A stretch of 56,632 nt of DNA. Source: CAKSST01 sp045535505 (GTDB taxonomy: Bacteria > Bacillota > Clostridia > Oscillospirales > Acutalibacteraceae). Under the pieces are notes generated by a model. That model did no database searches, had not been told where the DNA came from, and worked only from the letters and a program-made list of their open reading frames with translations. Position 1 is the stretch's first letter. Each line of letters begins with the position of its first letter. The DNA lies in assembly GCA_045535505.1 (NCBI GenBank), contig JAZSLU010000007.1, positions 1-56,632 of the forward strand, given 5' to 3'. The translations under genes and the position numbers were made by a program. Of this stretch, positions 26,081-35,292 are shown piece after piece.

Positions 26081-26725
26081 TTATAATAATTTAAGCAACT
26101 GTGCAGGATGCGAAATTGTTGTTTTTGCGCCTGCCGCTTTTAATTCTTCTTGGCTTCGAAATCCCCACAGCACACCAACAGGGTATGCGCCGCTGTTTTT
26201 GGCTGTTATAATATCCACATCAGAATCACCCACGAAAAGACACTCGCAAGGCTGTACACCAAGTTCCTTCATTGCAAGATGTGTTAGGGTTGGGTCGGGC
26301 TTTGTAGGCATATCATCACGCTGACCGTAAACCTTGCAAAAGCCTGTTCCCAAAAGCTTATTTACAACAGCGTCAGCCATTGGCTGTGCCTTGTTTGTGA
26401 CAATGGCTATTTTTATATCCTTAGCTTTAATTTGTTCAAGCATATCTGCAACGCCGTCATAAAGCTTTGTTCTGTCACAATAATGTGCTCCGTAATACTC
26501 TATAAACTGTTTTTTAAAATTTTGTATATTGTCTTGGTTTCTATCACTTTCGGGCAAAATTCGTTCAATCAGTTTTGCAATGCCGTTGCCCACAAAAATT
26601 TTGTAGCGCTCGGTTTTATGAGTATCGTATCCGTTTTGTTCTAAAACATAATTAGCACCAAAAGCCAAATCCTCAAGTGTGTCGGCTATCGTGCCGTCGA
26701 GGTCAAACAAAACTGCTTTTATCAT
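26081..26725 (-). CDS. HAD phosphatase, phosphoglycolate phosphatase-like
   Basis: HAD superfamily hydrolase of 214 residues with motif I FDLDGTIADT, motif II IVTNK, a motif III lysine in PTKPDP and motif IV GDSDVDI. Helical cap domain between motifs I and II. The closest family is Gph, which removes 2-phosphoglycolate, but HAD substrate calls from sequence are weak. Confidence 0.85.
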   Translation of the reverse strand: MIKAVLFDLDGTIADTLEDLAFGANYVLEQNGYDTHKTERYKIFVGNGIAKLIERILPESDRNQDNIQNFKKQFIEYYGAHYCDRTKLYDGVADMLEQIKAKDIKIAIVTNKAQPMADAVVNKLLGTGFCKVYGQRDDMPTKPDPTLTHLAMKELGVQPCECLFVGDSDVDIITAKNSGAYPVGVLWGFRSQEELKAAGAKTTISHPAQLLKLL

Positions 26726-26840
26726 AAAAAACTTCCTTAAATTACAAAATAATACATCTGTATATTAACATCTTTTACGGCATTATTCAAGTAAAAGCAG
26801 AGATGTTATGAAATATAATTAATATTTTTTTAAAAAAAAC

Positions 26841-26869
26841 TTGAAATTATAAATGTTTTCTGTTATTAT
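26841..26869 (+). promoter_or_regulatory. Promoter of rpmB
   Basis: TTGAAA (26841-26846), 17-base spacer, TATTAT (26864-26869). Confidence 0.7.
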
Positions 26870-26906
26870 ATCTTTTGCTATTGACTATAAAAGGAGGTGC
26901 AGACGC

Positions 26907-27095
26907 ATGGCAAAATGTGATATCTGCAGCAAGGAAGTTACTTTCGGCATTAAGGTTTCTCACTCACATCGCCGTTCAAACCGCACTTGGAAGCCCAACG
27001 TAAAACGTGTTAAGGCAATCGTTAACGGTACCCCCAAACATATTAATGTTTGCACCCGTTGCCTCCGTTCAGGTAAGGTTACCAGAGCTGTTTAA
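26907..27095 (+). CDS. rpmB: 50S ribosomal protein L28
   Basis: Large-subunit protein of 62 residues. It is the zinc-binding form, with two CxxC pairs (CDIC near the N-terminus, CTRC near the C-terminus). The start is the ATG at 26907 behind AAGGAGG (26891-26897); the open frame upstream is untranslated. Monocistronic, between its own promoter and a strong terminator. Confidence 0.97.
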   Translation: MAKCDICSKEVTFGIKVSHSHRRSNRTWKPNVKRVKAIVNGTPKHINVCTRCLRSGKVTRAV

Positions 27096-27118
27096 TCAAC
27101 TTTTAATTGCAAAAAATT

Positions 27119-27149
27119 ATCCGTTCTCATTTTCGAGAACGGATTTTTT
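27119..27149. terminator. Terminator between rpmB and plsY
   Basis: CCGTTCTC-ATTTTC-GAGAACGG followed by a run of six T on the plus strand and by an A-rich 5' flank, so it can serve both convergent genes. Confidence 0.9.
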
Positions 27150-27153
27150 GTTT

Positions 27154-27774
27154 TTATTTAACCTTTAATTTTTTCTCTTCGCCCTTAAGCAAACGCTCTA
27201 TATTATCCTTATGCTTTATTATTATAAGCGAGCCCACTGCTAATATAAGCAAGAACAATATCCAATCATTTTGAGGCACTTTGAATTTTATAAAAGCAGT
27301 AATAAGTGCGACAACAACAGCTGTGATTGAAGAAACTGAAATAATGCGTGTTGCCAAAAAGACAATGCCGAAAGCCACAAGACAGGTTGCTGCTGCCAAA
27401 GGACAGCAATAAATTAAAACGCCAAGACCAGTCGCAACACCCTTGCCGCCTTTAAACTTAAAATAAAGCGGAAAAACGTGTCCCAACTGACAAACAAGTC
27501 CACAACCCCACGCACCGTAAATAGCAATATCAGCACCTGCAATAGCAAAAAGCTGATAACCTATAAAGCAAGCCACTACACTTTTAAGTGTATCGCAAAC
27601 AAAGGTGAGTAATCCAGGCACAAATCCTGCAACGCGCATAACATTAGTCATTCCCGCATTGCCACTGCCATAATCTCTAACATCCTTTTTGGTGAACAGT
27701 TTGCCAAAAATCACCGCAAAGCTGATGCTGCCTAGCAAATACGCCAAAACTACTGCAACTATTGTATATAACAT
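27154..27774 (-). CDS. plsY: Glycerol-3-phosphate acyltransferase PlsY
   Basis: Integral membrane enzyme moving acyl groups from acyl-phosphate to glycerol-3-phosphate, first step of phospholipid synthesis. The 206 residues have five or more membrane segments and the family motifs GSISFAVIFGKL, DYGSGNAGMTNVMRV and FKFKGGKGVATGLG. It lies directly downstream of der, a frequent order in Firmicutes. Confidence 0.96.
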   Translation of the reverse strand: MLYTIVAVVLAYLLGSISFAVIFGKLFTKKDVRDYGSGNAGMTNVMRVAGFVPGLLTFVCDTLKSVVACFIGYQLFAIAGADIAIYGAWGCGLVCQLGHVFPLYFKFKGGKGVATGLGVLIYCCPLAAATCLVAFGIVFLATRIISVSSITAVVVALITAFIKFKVPQNDWILFLLILAVGSLIIIKHKDNIERLLKGEEKKLKVK

Positions 27775-27798
27775 AATTTTTGCTTCCTTTCTGTTTGC

Positions 27799-29127
27799 TT
27801 ATTTTGAGTCGCTGTTGCGCTCCCTTATTATAAACCTGACAGGTGTACCCTCCAGACCGAAAGCCGAGCGAATGCAGTTTTCAAGATATCTTTGATAAGA
27901 AAAATGAAACAACTCTGCTTTGTTGCAAAAGCAAACAAATGTTGGCGGTTTGGTTGACGCCTGAGTCATATAATATATGCGCAGTCTTTTGCCCTTGTCG
28001 GTAGGCGGCTGTGTCTTTGCCGTTGCATCTGCCAACAAGTCGTTAAGCATACCGGTAGAAATGCGCATAGTATTTTGATTGTAAACGTATTTTATAAGTT
28101 CAAATAAACGTTCTATTCTCTGCCCTGTTTTCGCCGAGATAAAAATTATTGGTGTAAAAGACATAAACGAGAAGTCTTTCATCAGTTGTTTACGGTAACC
28201 ATCCATAGTATTACCGTTTTTTTCAACTAAATCCCATTTATTTACAGCAATTATACAAGCCTTGCCCTGATCAAGAGCCAAGCCCGCAACCTTTGAATCT
28301 TGTTCGGTAAAGCCTTCGGTTGCATCAAGCATAATAACGCAAACATCCGAGCGTTCGACAGCCATATTGGCACGCAAAACGCTATATTTTTCAATATTAT
28401 CATCAACCTTACTTTTACGGCGCAAACCTGCAGTATCAATAAAATTGAAGTTACCGTACTTGTTTTTAACAGCGGTATCTATTGCATCACGGGTTGTACC
28501 CGCAATATTAGATACAATAACCCTATCCTCGCCCGAAATTTTATTAACAAGCGAAGATTTACCCGCATTAGGTTTACCTATAACCGCAACGTTTATAAGG
28601 TCTTCCTCATCTTCTTCAAAAAAGCTTGAATCAATGTGAGAATAAACCTCATCCATCAAGTCGCCCGTGCCGTGTCCGTGAACAGATGAAACAGCAATAG
28701 GGTCACCAAGACCGAGATTATAAAACTCATAAATCTCGGCAGGAGCAGCACCTATGCCATCGCACTTGTTAACGCACAAAACAACAGGTTTACCGCTTTT
28801 GCGAAGCATAACTGCAATATCGCTGTCAGCCGCAGTAATGCCCGAACGAATATCGGTAACAAAGATAATAACCTGAGCCGAATCAATAGCAAGTTGTGCT
28901 TGCGAACGCATTTTAGACAATATAATATCATCTGTATCAGGCTCAATACCGCCGGTATCAATCATCATAACCTTTTGTCCGCGCCACTCAACGTCACCAT
29001 ATATACGGTCGCGTGTAACACCGGGGGTATCATCCACTATTGAAAGACGCTTACCTATTAACTTGTTAAACAGTGTGGATTTACCTACATTAGGACGTCC
29101 TACAACCGCAACAATCGGTTTTGCCAT
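27799..29127 (-). CDS. der: GTPase Der
   Basis: Double-GTPase for 50S subunit assembly, 442 residues. Two G domains are present (GRPNVGKSTLF / DTGG / NKCD and GKPNAGKSSLV / DTAGLRRK / NKWD) with a C-terminal KH-like domain ending in the EGTPVRF motif. Middle gene of the DUF512-der-plsY operon. Confidence 0.98.
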   Translation of the reverse strand: MAKPIVAVVGRPNVGKSTLFNKLIGKRLSIVDDTPGVTRDRIYGDVEWRGQKVMMIDTGGIEPDTDDIILSKMRSQAQLAIDSAQVIIFVTDIRSGITAADSDIAVMLRKSGKPVVLCVNKCDGIGAAPAEIYEFYNLGLGDPIAVSSVHGHGTGDLMDEVYSHIDSSFFEEDEEDLINVAVIGKPNAGKSSLVNKISGEDRVIVSNIAGTTRDAIDTAVKNKYGNFNFIDTAGLRRKSKVDDNIEKYSVLRANMAVERSDVCVIMLDATEGFTEQDSKVAGLALDQGKACIIAVNKWDLVEKNGNTMDGYRKQLMKDFSFMSFTPIIFISAKTGQRIERLFELIKYVYNQNTMRISTGMLNDLLADATAKTQPPTDKGKRLRIYYMTQASTKPPTFVCFCNKAELFHFSYQRYLENCIRSAFGLEGTPVRFIIRERNSDSK

Positions 29128-29144
29128 TATAATTTCTCCGTTTT

Positions 29145-30425
29145 CTATAATTTACCGCACAGTCCGTTAATAAGACCTGTGCCACTTTGTTCTACAACTG
29201 TAATTTTAACCTTAAGTGCCTTAGCAATATCCTTAACTGAAACATCATCAAGGAATAAGCCGTTGCCTTGACGAAGCATACAGGCAGGCACAAGCAATTC
29301 TTTAGGCAGTTTTTTATCTTTTAACTGATTAATAATGTCATTGCCCGTAACAAGCCCCGCAACCGTTATTGTGTGTCCAAAACGGTCGTTTTTTATTGCA
29401 AAGACCTCACACTCAAGATTATGCCATTTTCTTTTTGCGGTGTCAACTATATTTGTGATAATATCTTGCGCCGCAACACCTGTTATAACACCAACGCTTC
29501 TTTTACGTCTGGGCGGCTTTGCAACCAAAAGTTGCGCATTCGCCTCGCTGTTTGTCAAAGAGCAAAGTCCCACGCCGTTTTCAAGCTGCAAAAAGTCACC
29601 GTAAAACTCGGCATCGGGTATCTTTCTGTTCGCCAACAAATAAAACTCATCGGCAGCATAAAAACGTCTTTTTTTGCCGTCAAAAAAGCTGTCAACAATA
29701 TCTATAATCTGCCCCGCCGTAATTGCATCATACTGCTTTAATTTAGGCAAATTTTCTCTGTGCTTGGTAAGACCGACAGGCACAACCGAAACACACTCAA
29801 CACACTCAAGCCTTGCAAGGTCCGAGAGTGAACGTACAAGTTCCTCGCCATCATTTATACCGGGACAAGCAACAATTTGGCAGTTCATACTAATCCCTGC
29901 ATGGTTGAGCTTATCCATAATCTTTAATGCCTCTCCTGCGTTTTTATTGCGCATCATTTTAACACGCAGTTCGGGATTGGTGGTGTGTACCGAAATGTTT
30001 ACAGGTGATATGTGCATTTTTATAATACGGTCAACCTCGGTTGAGGTGAGGTTTGTAAGCGTAACATAGTTACCAAATAAAAAAGACAGGCGTGAATCGT
30101 CATCCTTGAAATATAAACTTTTTCGCATACCTTTCGGCATTTGGTCAATAAAACAGAAAACACAATTATTCTGACAGCGACGATGCTTATCCATAAGATA
30201 TGTGTCAAACTCTAATCCCGCATCATTTGTACAGTCAAGTTGAACAGTAAAATTTTGACCGTTACGCTCAAATTCAAACGTACAGTCTTGTGTATCAGCA
30301 AAAAAGCGATAATCAAGCACGTCGTTAATTTCGCTCAAATTGACACTTATAAGCTTGTCCCCCGCTTTAACACCTGCTTTTTTCGCAATGCTGTGTTTTT
30401 GCACCGATTTAACAATTACCGCCAT
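29145..30425 (-). CDS. DUF512 radical SAM-like protein with PDZ domain
   Basis: A 426-residue protein with an N-terminal PDZ-like segment (KKAGVKAGDKLISVN), a Cys cluster RCQNNCVFCFIDQMPKGMR that can hold a 4Fe-4S cluster as in radical SAM enzymes, and the C-terminal DUF512 domain. The family is widespread in Clostridia next to der and plsY, as here; substrate unknown. It is 19 bases upstream of der, and a terminator separates it from rpmF. Confidence 0.88.
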   Translation of the reverse strand: MAVIVKSVQKHSIAKKAGVKAGDKLISVNLSEINDVLDYRFFADTQDCTFEFERNGQNFTVQLDCTNDAGLEFDTYLMDKHRRCQNNCVFCFIDQMPKGMRKSLYFKDDDSRLSFLFGNYVTLTNLTSTEVDRIIKMHISPVNISVHTTNPELRVKMMRNKNAGEALKIMDKLNHAGISMNCQIVACPGINDGEELVRSLSDLARLECVECVSVVPVGLTKHRENLPKLKQYDAITAGQIIDIVDSFFDGKKRRFYAADEFYLLANRKIPDAEFYGDFLQLENGVGLCSLTNSEANAQLLVAKPPRRKRSVGVITGVAAQDIITNIVDTAKRKWHNLECEVFAIKNDRFGHTITVAGLVTGNDIINQLKDKKLPKELLVPACMLRQGNGLFLDDVSVKDIAKALKVKITVVEQSGTGLINGLCGKL

Positions 30426-30445
30426 AATACACCCCTTAACTTAAA

Positions 30446-30474
30446 GAAAAAAGCAGAGGATTAAACTCCTCTGC
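30446..30474 (-). terminator. Terminator after rpmF
   Basis: GCAGAGGA-GTTTAA-TCCTCTGC followed by TTTTTT on the minus strand, 18 bases past the rpmF stop. Confidence 0.85.
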
Positions 30475-30492
30475 CGTTGCAGGTTAAAAATA

Positions 30493-30675
30493 TTAGTCTT
30501 CTACCTTAACTACCTGACGGTCACCGTAATAGCCGCAGGCTTTGCAAAGGCGGTGCGGTCTTGTATATTCACCGCAACGTGAGCATTTAACCAGCGTAGG
30601 AGCCTCAAGTTTCCAGAGGTTTGAACGTCTTTTATCACGTCTTGCTTTTGATGTTTTTCTCTTCGGTACTGCCAT
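30493..30675 (-). CDS. rpmF: 50S ribosomal protein L32
   Basis: Large-subunit protein of 60 residues, zinc-binding form (CSRC...CKAC). It starts MAVPKRKTSKARRDKRR; the ATG at 30675 follows GGGAGGTG by 6 bases, and an upstream in-frame ATG is inside that site. It follows yceD, as usual. Confidence 0.96.
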   Translation of the reverse strand: MAVPKRKTSKARRDKRRSNLWKLEAPTLVKCSRCGEYTRPHRLCKACGYYGDRQVVKVED

Positions 30676-30713
30676 ACAGGGCACCTCCCTTTATTTTTGC
30701 AAAGTTTTTGACA

Positions 30714-31166
30714 TTATTCCTCGCCGCAGCCGCAATCGGCTTCATTAAGGTTTTTGCCGCAGCTTGGGCAAATGCCTTTGCAGGAATCATCACATAAATG
30801 TTTGATGGGTAGGTTAAGAACAATTTCTTCAAAGCAGGATTGGTAGAGATCAAGCTTCATATCTTCAAGCAAGAGCTTGTCATCATCAGCTTGATTGGAC
30901 AACTCGTCCACCAAAATTCTGTCAATTTTAATAACATAAGTTCTGGTGCAATCTGCCGCACACCTGTCACAAGGTGCGTCGTACTCGACTGTCACATCTG
31001 CCTGCATACTGACTACGCCTGCACGATTACCTATTGTTCCGTTAACGGCAACCGGTTTTTTAAGCGGACAATCACCTCTCAAGGTTTCGTCGCTGTAATC
31101 CAGTGCATAGTCCAATGGGATACTGGAACCCTTTTCTCTAAAAACTGATTTTAAGTCCAGAATCAA
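30714..31166 (-). CDS. yceD: YceD family protein (DUF177)
   Basis: A 150-residue member of the YceD/DUF177 family, which co-occurs with rpmF and affects 23S rRNA processing in several organisms. The characteristic cysteine DAPCDRC lies mid-protein, and a C-terminal zinc-like cluster (CDDSCKGICPSCG, CGCGEE) is present. The start is the TTG at 31166, giving MILDLKSVF, with GGGGTGG just upstream. A consensus promoter precedes it. Confidence 0.9.
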   Translation of the reverse strand: MILDLKSVFREKGSSIPLDYALDYSDETLRGDCPLKKPVAVNGTIGNRAGVVSMQADVTVEYDAPCDRCAADCTRTYVIKIDRILVDELSNQADDDKLLLEDMKLDLYQSCFEEIVLNLPIKHLCDDSCKGICPSCGKNLNEADCGCGEE

Positions 31167-31192
31167 ATAACCACCCCAAAGTCACAAAGTAC

Positions 31193-31221
31193 ATTATATA
31201 TAATGCGTTTTATTTTGTCAA
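31193..31221 (-). promoter_or_regulatory. Promoter of yceD-rpmF
   Basis: Perfect TTGACA (31216-31221), 17-base spacer, TATAAT (31193-31198) on the minus strand. Confidence 0.9.
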
Positions 31222-31240
31222 GAAAATATTTACATATACA

Positions 31241-31774
31241 TTAATGCTTTTTTGTATTATTTTCTCGTTTTCTCTCAATTACACCCTCAAGCCAACCTTT
31301 TTTGTTAACCAAAACAAGCGTAACCGCTGCCGCAACCATAAGCAGTATAGGTATAACAATTAAAAATTTAACTATATCAGAAAGACTTAATATGTTCTTT
31401 TTTACAGGCTTTTGTGTTTGCCAAGATTCTTCTTGGTTTGTTTCAACCTTTTGGGAAGACGCTTCGGTTTTGCTTGACGGTTGCTCTAACGAAGAGATTT
31501 CAAGCTGTGAAGACGACTGATTTTGTGAGCTTGACTGTTCTTTTGAAGAATTTTGATATTCTGAAGAAGATGCAAACTCCACTAAGACCGAACCTGACGA
31601 CACTTCTGAACTTGACTGTTGAACAGAAGAGTCTTTCTCACCACTATCAATACTACTGTATAAATCGTCAGGCTGAGAAGTATCATTTTCAGCCACAGCA
31701 AAGAACCCGGCAAAACACATACAAAGCGTTAAAACAACACACAACACAACTGCCGCAATTTTCTTAATTTTCAA
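31241..31774 (-). CDS. Ser-rich exported membrane-anchored protein
   Basis: A 177-residue protein with an N-terminal signal peptide (KKIAAVVLCVVLTLCMCFAG), a Ser/Gln/Glu-rich low-complexity stretch of about 90 residues, a C-terminal membrane helix (about 135-157) and a short basic cytoplasmic tail. No enzymatic motif is seen. The start is the TTG at 31774 behind GGGTGG. It follows proS by 18 bases. Function unknown; the build suggests a surface-exposed stalk. Confidence 0.65.
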   Translation of the reverse strand: MKIKKIAAVVLCVVLTLCMCFAGFFAVAENDTSQPDDLYSSIDSGEKDSSVQQSSSEVSSGSVLVEFASSSEYQNSSKEQSSSQNQSSSQLEISSLEQPSSKTEASSQKVETNQEESWQTQKPVKKNILSLSDIVKFLIVIPILLMVAAAVTLVLVNKKGWLEGVIERKRENNTKKH

Positions 31775-31792
31775 TTTCGGCCACCCTTTGCA

Positions 31793-33226
31793 TTAATATG
31801 CCTTACCCCAGTAAAGCATTTTGGTTGCGGGTTTGCCGCAATGAACACAAACACCCTCTTGGCCCTGTTGGTCAAGCGGTGCACAGCGTGAGGTTACGCC
31901 TGCTTTTTCTTTTAGTGCATCCTCGCACTCTCTGCAACCGCACCACATAGCCTTTATGAAACCGGGTTTTGTATTTGCGACCTCAATCATCTCATCAAGA
32001 GTTTTTACCTCATAGGTCATTGTTTCTCTACGCTCTAACGCTTTGTTATACATGTTTTTCTGTATAGCATCAAGCATATTCTCAATTTCGCTCTCAAGAT
32101 TATCAAGGCTTACAACTGTCTTTTCACCATTATCACGTCTTACCAAAACACAGTTGTTGTTTTCAATATCACGGGGACCAAGCTCCAAGCGAAGCGGAAC
32201 ACCCTTCATTTCATATTCGGCAAATTTCCAACCGGGCGACTGGTCAGAGACATCAATTATTGCTCTGCAAACCTTTTTGGCGCGTTCAAATACTTCTTGA
32301 GCCTTCTCAACAACGCCTTGCTTGTGTGAAGCGATTGGAACAACAACCAACTGCTTGGGAGCAATTTTAGGCGGCAAAATCAAACCGCTATCGTCGCCGT
32401 GAGTCATAATAATCGCACCTATAAGACGTGTTGTAACGCCCCATGAGGTCTGGAAAGGATGAACAAGTTTGTTATCCTTATCTGCATAAGTTATATCAAA
32501 TGCTTTTGCAAAACCATCGCCAAAATAATGTGATGTACCTGCTTGCAAAGCCTTACCATCGTGCATCAACGCTTCAACAGCATATGTGTCTTCTGCACCT
32601 GCAAAGCGTTCTTTTTCGGTTTTAACACCCTTAACAACAGGCATTGCAAGATATTCTTCCATAAACTTTGCATAAACATTAAGCATACGTACAGTTTCTT
32701 GCCTTGCTTCTTCGGCTGTTGCGTGAATAGTGTGACCCTCCTGCCACAAAAACTCTCTTGAGCGCAAGAAAGGACGTGTGGTTTTTTCCCAACGTACAAC
32801 GCTGCACCACTGGTTATAAAGTTTAGGCAAATCACGGTAAGATTGGATTACGTTTTTATAATGGTCACAAAAAAGAGTTTCTGAGGTGGGGCGTACACAC
32901 ATACGCTCCTCCAATTTTTCACTTCCGCCGTATGTAACCCAAGCAACCTCGGGAGCAAAACCTTCAACGTGGTCTTTTTCTTTTTGAAGAAGACTTTCGG
33001 GTATAAACATAGGCATATACACGTTTTCGTGGCCTGTTTCTTTAAACATTCCGTCAAGCACAGACTGAATGTTCTCCCATATTGCATAACCGTAAGGACG
33101 TACAACCATACAGCCCTTTACGCTTGTATAATCAATAAGTTCTGCTTTAAGCACAACGTCAGTGTACCATTTTGCAAAATCTTCTTCCATTGAAGTTATT
33201 GAGCTAACCAATTTTTCCTTAGCCAT
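31793..33226 (-). CDS. proS: Proline-tRNA ligase (archaeal/eukaryotic type)
   Basis: Class II synthetase charging tRNA-Pro, 477 residues. It lacks the bacterial editing insertion and carries the archaeal-type C-terminal zinc domain (CGCRECE...CVHCG) with a terminal Tyr (YWGKAY). Motif 2 is FLRSREFLWQEGHT; proline and ATP binding blocks are RPTSET and TSWGVTTRLIGA. No T-box is seen in the short leader. Confidence 0.96.
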   Translation of the reverse strand: MAKEKLVSSITSMEEDFAKWYTDVVLKAELIDYTSVKGCMVVRPYGYAIWENIQSVLDGMFKETGHENVYMPMFIPESLLQKEKDHVEGFAPEVAWVTYGGSEKLEERMCVRPTSETLFCDHYKNVIQSYRDLPKLYNQWCSVVRWEKTTRPFLRSREFLWQEGHTIHATAEEARQETVRMLNVYAKFMEEYLAMPVVKGVKTEKERFAGAEDTYAVEALMHDGKALQAGTSHYFGDGFAKAFDITYADKDNKLVHPFQTSWGVTTRLIGAIIMTHGDDSGLILPPKIAPKQLVVVPIASHKQGVVEKAQEVFERAKKVCRAIIDVSDQSPGWKFAEYEMKGVPLRLELGPRDIENNNCVLVRRDNGEKTVVSLDNLESEIENMLDAIQKNMYNKALERRETMTYEVKTLDEMIEVANTKPGFIKAMWCGCRECEDALKEKAGVTSRCAPLDQQGQEGVCVHCGKPATKMLYWGKAY

Positions 33227-33262
33227 TGTTACTTATCCCCGTTCTCTAACGATTTACGTTAT

Positions 33263-33291
33263 ATTATATTTTATATTATATTGATTTTCAA
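33263..33291 (-). promoter_or_regulatory. Promoter of proS
   Basis: TTGAAA (33286-33291), 17-base spacer, TATAAT (33263-33268) on the minus strand. Confidence 0.7.
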
Positions 33292-33298
33292 GTGGGTT

Positions 33299-33964
33299 TT
33301 ACATTAAATATATACCCGATTTAAGCCTCACAAGTTCATATCCGCCAATATTAAAATATTGATAAACAGGCTCATCAAATGCGGCATATTCTTCAAGCAT
33401 AAAACTGTCAAGTTCAATTCTGTATAATTTTTTATCAGCATTTGAACAAATAGTCATTTTATTGTTTGCAAGCCACATGCCTTCGGGCGCCAAAAAAGCA
33501 GGTTGTTCACCGCCGCCTATGCGAAGCTCACTTTTCATCGTGACTGCATTATATTTTATTATTGCGTTTGCATTGCTGTAAGCAACCCAAAATTTTCTGC
33601 CCACAACAGTAAGCCCTGTTGGCGTAGCATCACCAAGATTAAGGTTGCCTTTCCATTTTGTTTTAAGTTCTGTATCAAACAAAACAGCGTCGCCTTTTTT
33701 AGAAAGCACTATGAGTTCGCCGTTTGAAAGGTATGCCGCGAAACAGGTTACGGGATTATCGCATTTTTTTACAATATGGTCGCTGTCGTCACCGAATTTT
33801 TGAGCAAAATAATCTTCCTGTGAAACGGTACTTACACGTCCATCATCAAAATTTACAATTTTATAGCCGTTAATAACACCAGTTTTTGTATCACAAAAGG
33901 ACACCATTATACCTTTTGGCAATGGCAACATATTAACAACACTTTGGTCAAATATTTTTTCCAC
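33299..33964 (-). CDS. Beta-propeller-like protein of unknown function
   Basis: A 221-residue protein without signal peptide or membrane helix, made of repeating short strand segments (for example SNGELIVLSKKGDAVLFD, VVGRKFWVAYSNANAIIKYN, LANNKMTICSNADKKLYRIE), which resemble NHL/WD-like blades. I recognise no family. The start is a GTG at 33964 behind GGGGG. It lies 59 bases downstream of the murD-peptidase operon. Confidence 0.65.
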   Translation of the reverse strand: MEKIFDQSVVNMLPLPKGIMVSFCDTKTGVINGYKIVNFDDGRVSTVSQEDYFAQKFGDDSDHIVKKCDNPVTCFAAYLSNGELIVLSKKGDAVLFDTELKTKWKGNLNLGDATPTGLTVVGRKFWVAYSNANAIIKYNAVTMKSELRIGGGEQPAFLAPEGMWLANNKMTICSNADKKLYRIELDSFMLEEYAAFDEPVYQYFNIGGYELVRLKSGIYLM

Positions 33965-34023
33965 GACAAAGCCCCCTTTTGCAACAATAAACTTATTTTA
34001 CTACAAATATTATGTGTGGTCAA

Positions 34024-35292
34024 TTATAAGTTTTTAAGCAATCCCTTATCAATCAAATTTTGTGCCGCACGCAAAACACCTATATGTGAAGCCTCAAAAA
34101 CCGTTCCGCCCTGGCACCAAACGGCATAAGGTTCTCGCAAAGGTGCGTCTGCCGAAAGTTCAACCGAAGCGCCAAGCGTAAAAGCGCCTGCCGCCATAAT
34201 AATTTTATCGTCATATCCTGGCATATCCCAAGGCTCAGGTATTGCATCGCTGTCAACCGGTGAGCCGGATTGTATGCCCTGACAAAAAGCAATCAAGGAC
34301 TCGCTGTTTTCAAGCAGTAAGCATTGAATAATGTCTGCCCTCTCATCATCACATTTGGGAGTAACTTCATAACCAAACTGTTCGAAAAGCGCCGCCGTAA
34401 ACACTGCCGTCTTTAAGGCTTGAGCAGTAACGTGTGGTGCTAAGAAAAGGCCCATATACAGTTCTCTTGAATGTCCCAGCGTTGCACCAATTTCTTTTCC
34501 TACACCGGGTGCGGTAAGTCGGTTTGCACATTTTTCAACAAGGTCACGCCTACCCGCAATATATCCTCCCGTTGGTGCAATTCCACCACCGGGATTTTTA
34601 ATTAATGAACCTGCAATCAAATCGGCCTTTGTGGGCTCAATCTCACATACAAACTCGCCATAACAGTTATCAACAATAACAAAAATTTCACTACAAACCT
34701 CTTTAACTTTTATGGCAATATCATCAACCTGCTGTGCAGTCAGCGAATCACGCAAAGAATATCCGCGTGAACGCTGGATGTAAACGGCCGAGAACTTGTC
34801 TTTTTCCAGCATATTAATCGCAGCATCAATATCAACGCTGCCGTCGGCTTTAAGTTCAATCGTTTCCCATTCAATACCAAATTCAGTCAAAGAACCGTCT
34901 GTTTTTCTATCCTTACCGATAACACCAATAAGCGTATCATAAGTTTTTCCTGTAACACATAACACCTTCATACCGGGGCGCAAAACACCAAACAGCGCTA
35001 CCGTAAGAGTATGTGTGCCCGACATAAAGTTATGTCTTATAATACTGTCTTCAACACCAAAACAGTCTGCCAGAACACGCTCTAAGTTATCTCTGCCCAT
35101 ATCGCCATATCCATAACCTGTTGTTCCTGCAAAATGCGCTTCTCTAACTTTATTATCAATAAATGCTTTAAGCATTTTTTCTTGGTTGTGCTGTGCAATT
35201 TTATCAATGCGGCAAAAAGCATCTTTGCATTTTTTTAATGCTTTTTCATCCGCTCTAAGTAATTGCTTACTAAACTCAAAAAACTTACTCAT
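34024..35292 (-). CDS. Methionine gamma-lyase-like PLP enzyme (aluminum resistance protein family)
   Basis: Fold-type I PLP protein of 422 residues (PF06838). The aldehyde-binding lysine is probably Lys232 in SLIKNPGGGIAPTGG; FVIVDNCYGEF holds the cofactor-binding Asp. The physiological substrate of this family is not established despite the names. It overlaps the GNAT gene by 4 bases and ends the murD operon. Confidence 0.88.
   Translation of the reverse strand: MSKFFEFSKQLLRADEKALKKCKDAFCRIDKIAQHNQEKMLKAFIDNKVREAHFAGTTGYGYGDMGRDNLERVLADCFGVEDSIIRHNFMSGTHTLTVALFGVLRPGMKVLCVTGKTYDTLIGVIGKDRKTDGSLTEFGIEWETIELKADGSVDIDAAINMLEKDKFSAVYIQRSRGYSLRDSLTAQQVDDIAIKVKEVCSEIFVIVDNCYGEFVCEIEPTKADLIAGSLIKNPGGGIAPTGGYIAGRRDLVEKCANRLTAPGVGKEIGATLGHSRELYMGLFLAPHVTAQALKTAVFTAALFEQFGYEVTPKCDDERADIIQCLLLENSESLIAFCQGIQSGSPVDSDAIPEPWDMPGYDDKIIMAAGAFTLGASVELSADAPLREPYAVWCQGGTVFEASHIGVLRAAQNLIDKGLLKNL

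Noticed and set aside
33227..33298. T-box or riboswitch ahead of proS
   Set aside because: The leader is under 40 bases from the promoter and contains no T-box sequence.
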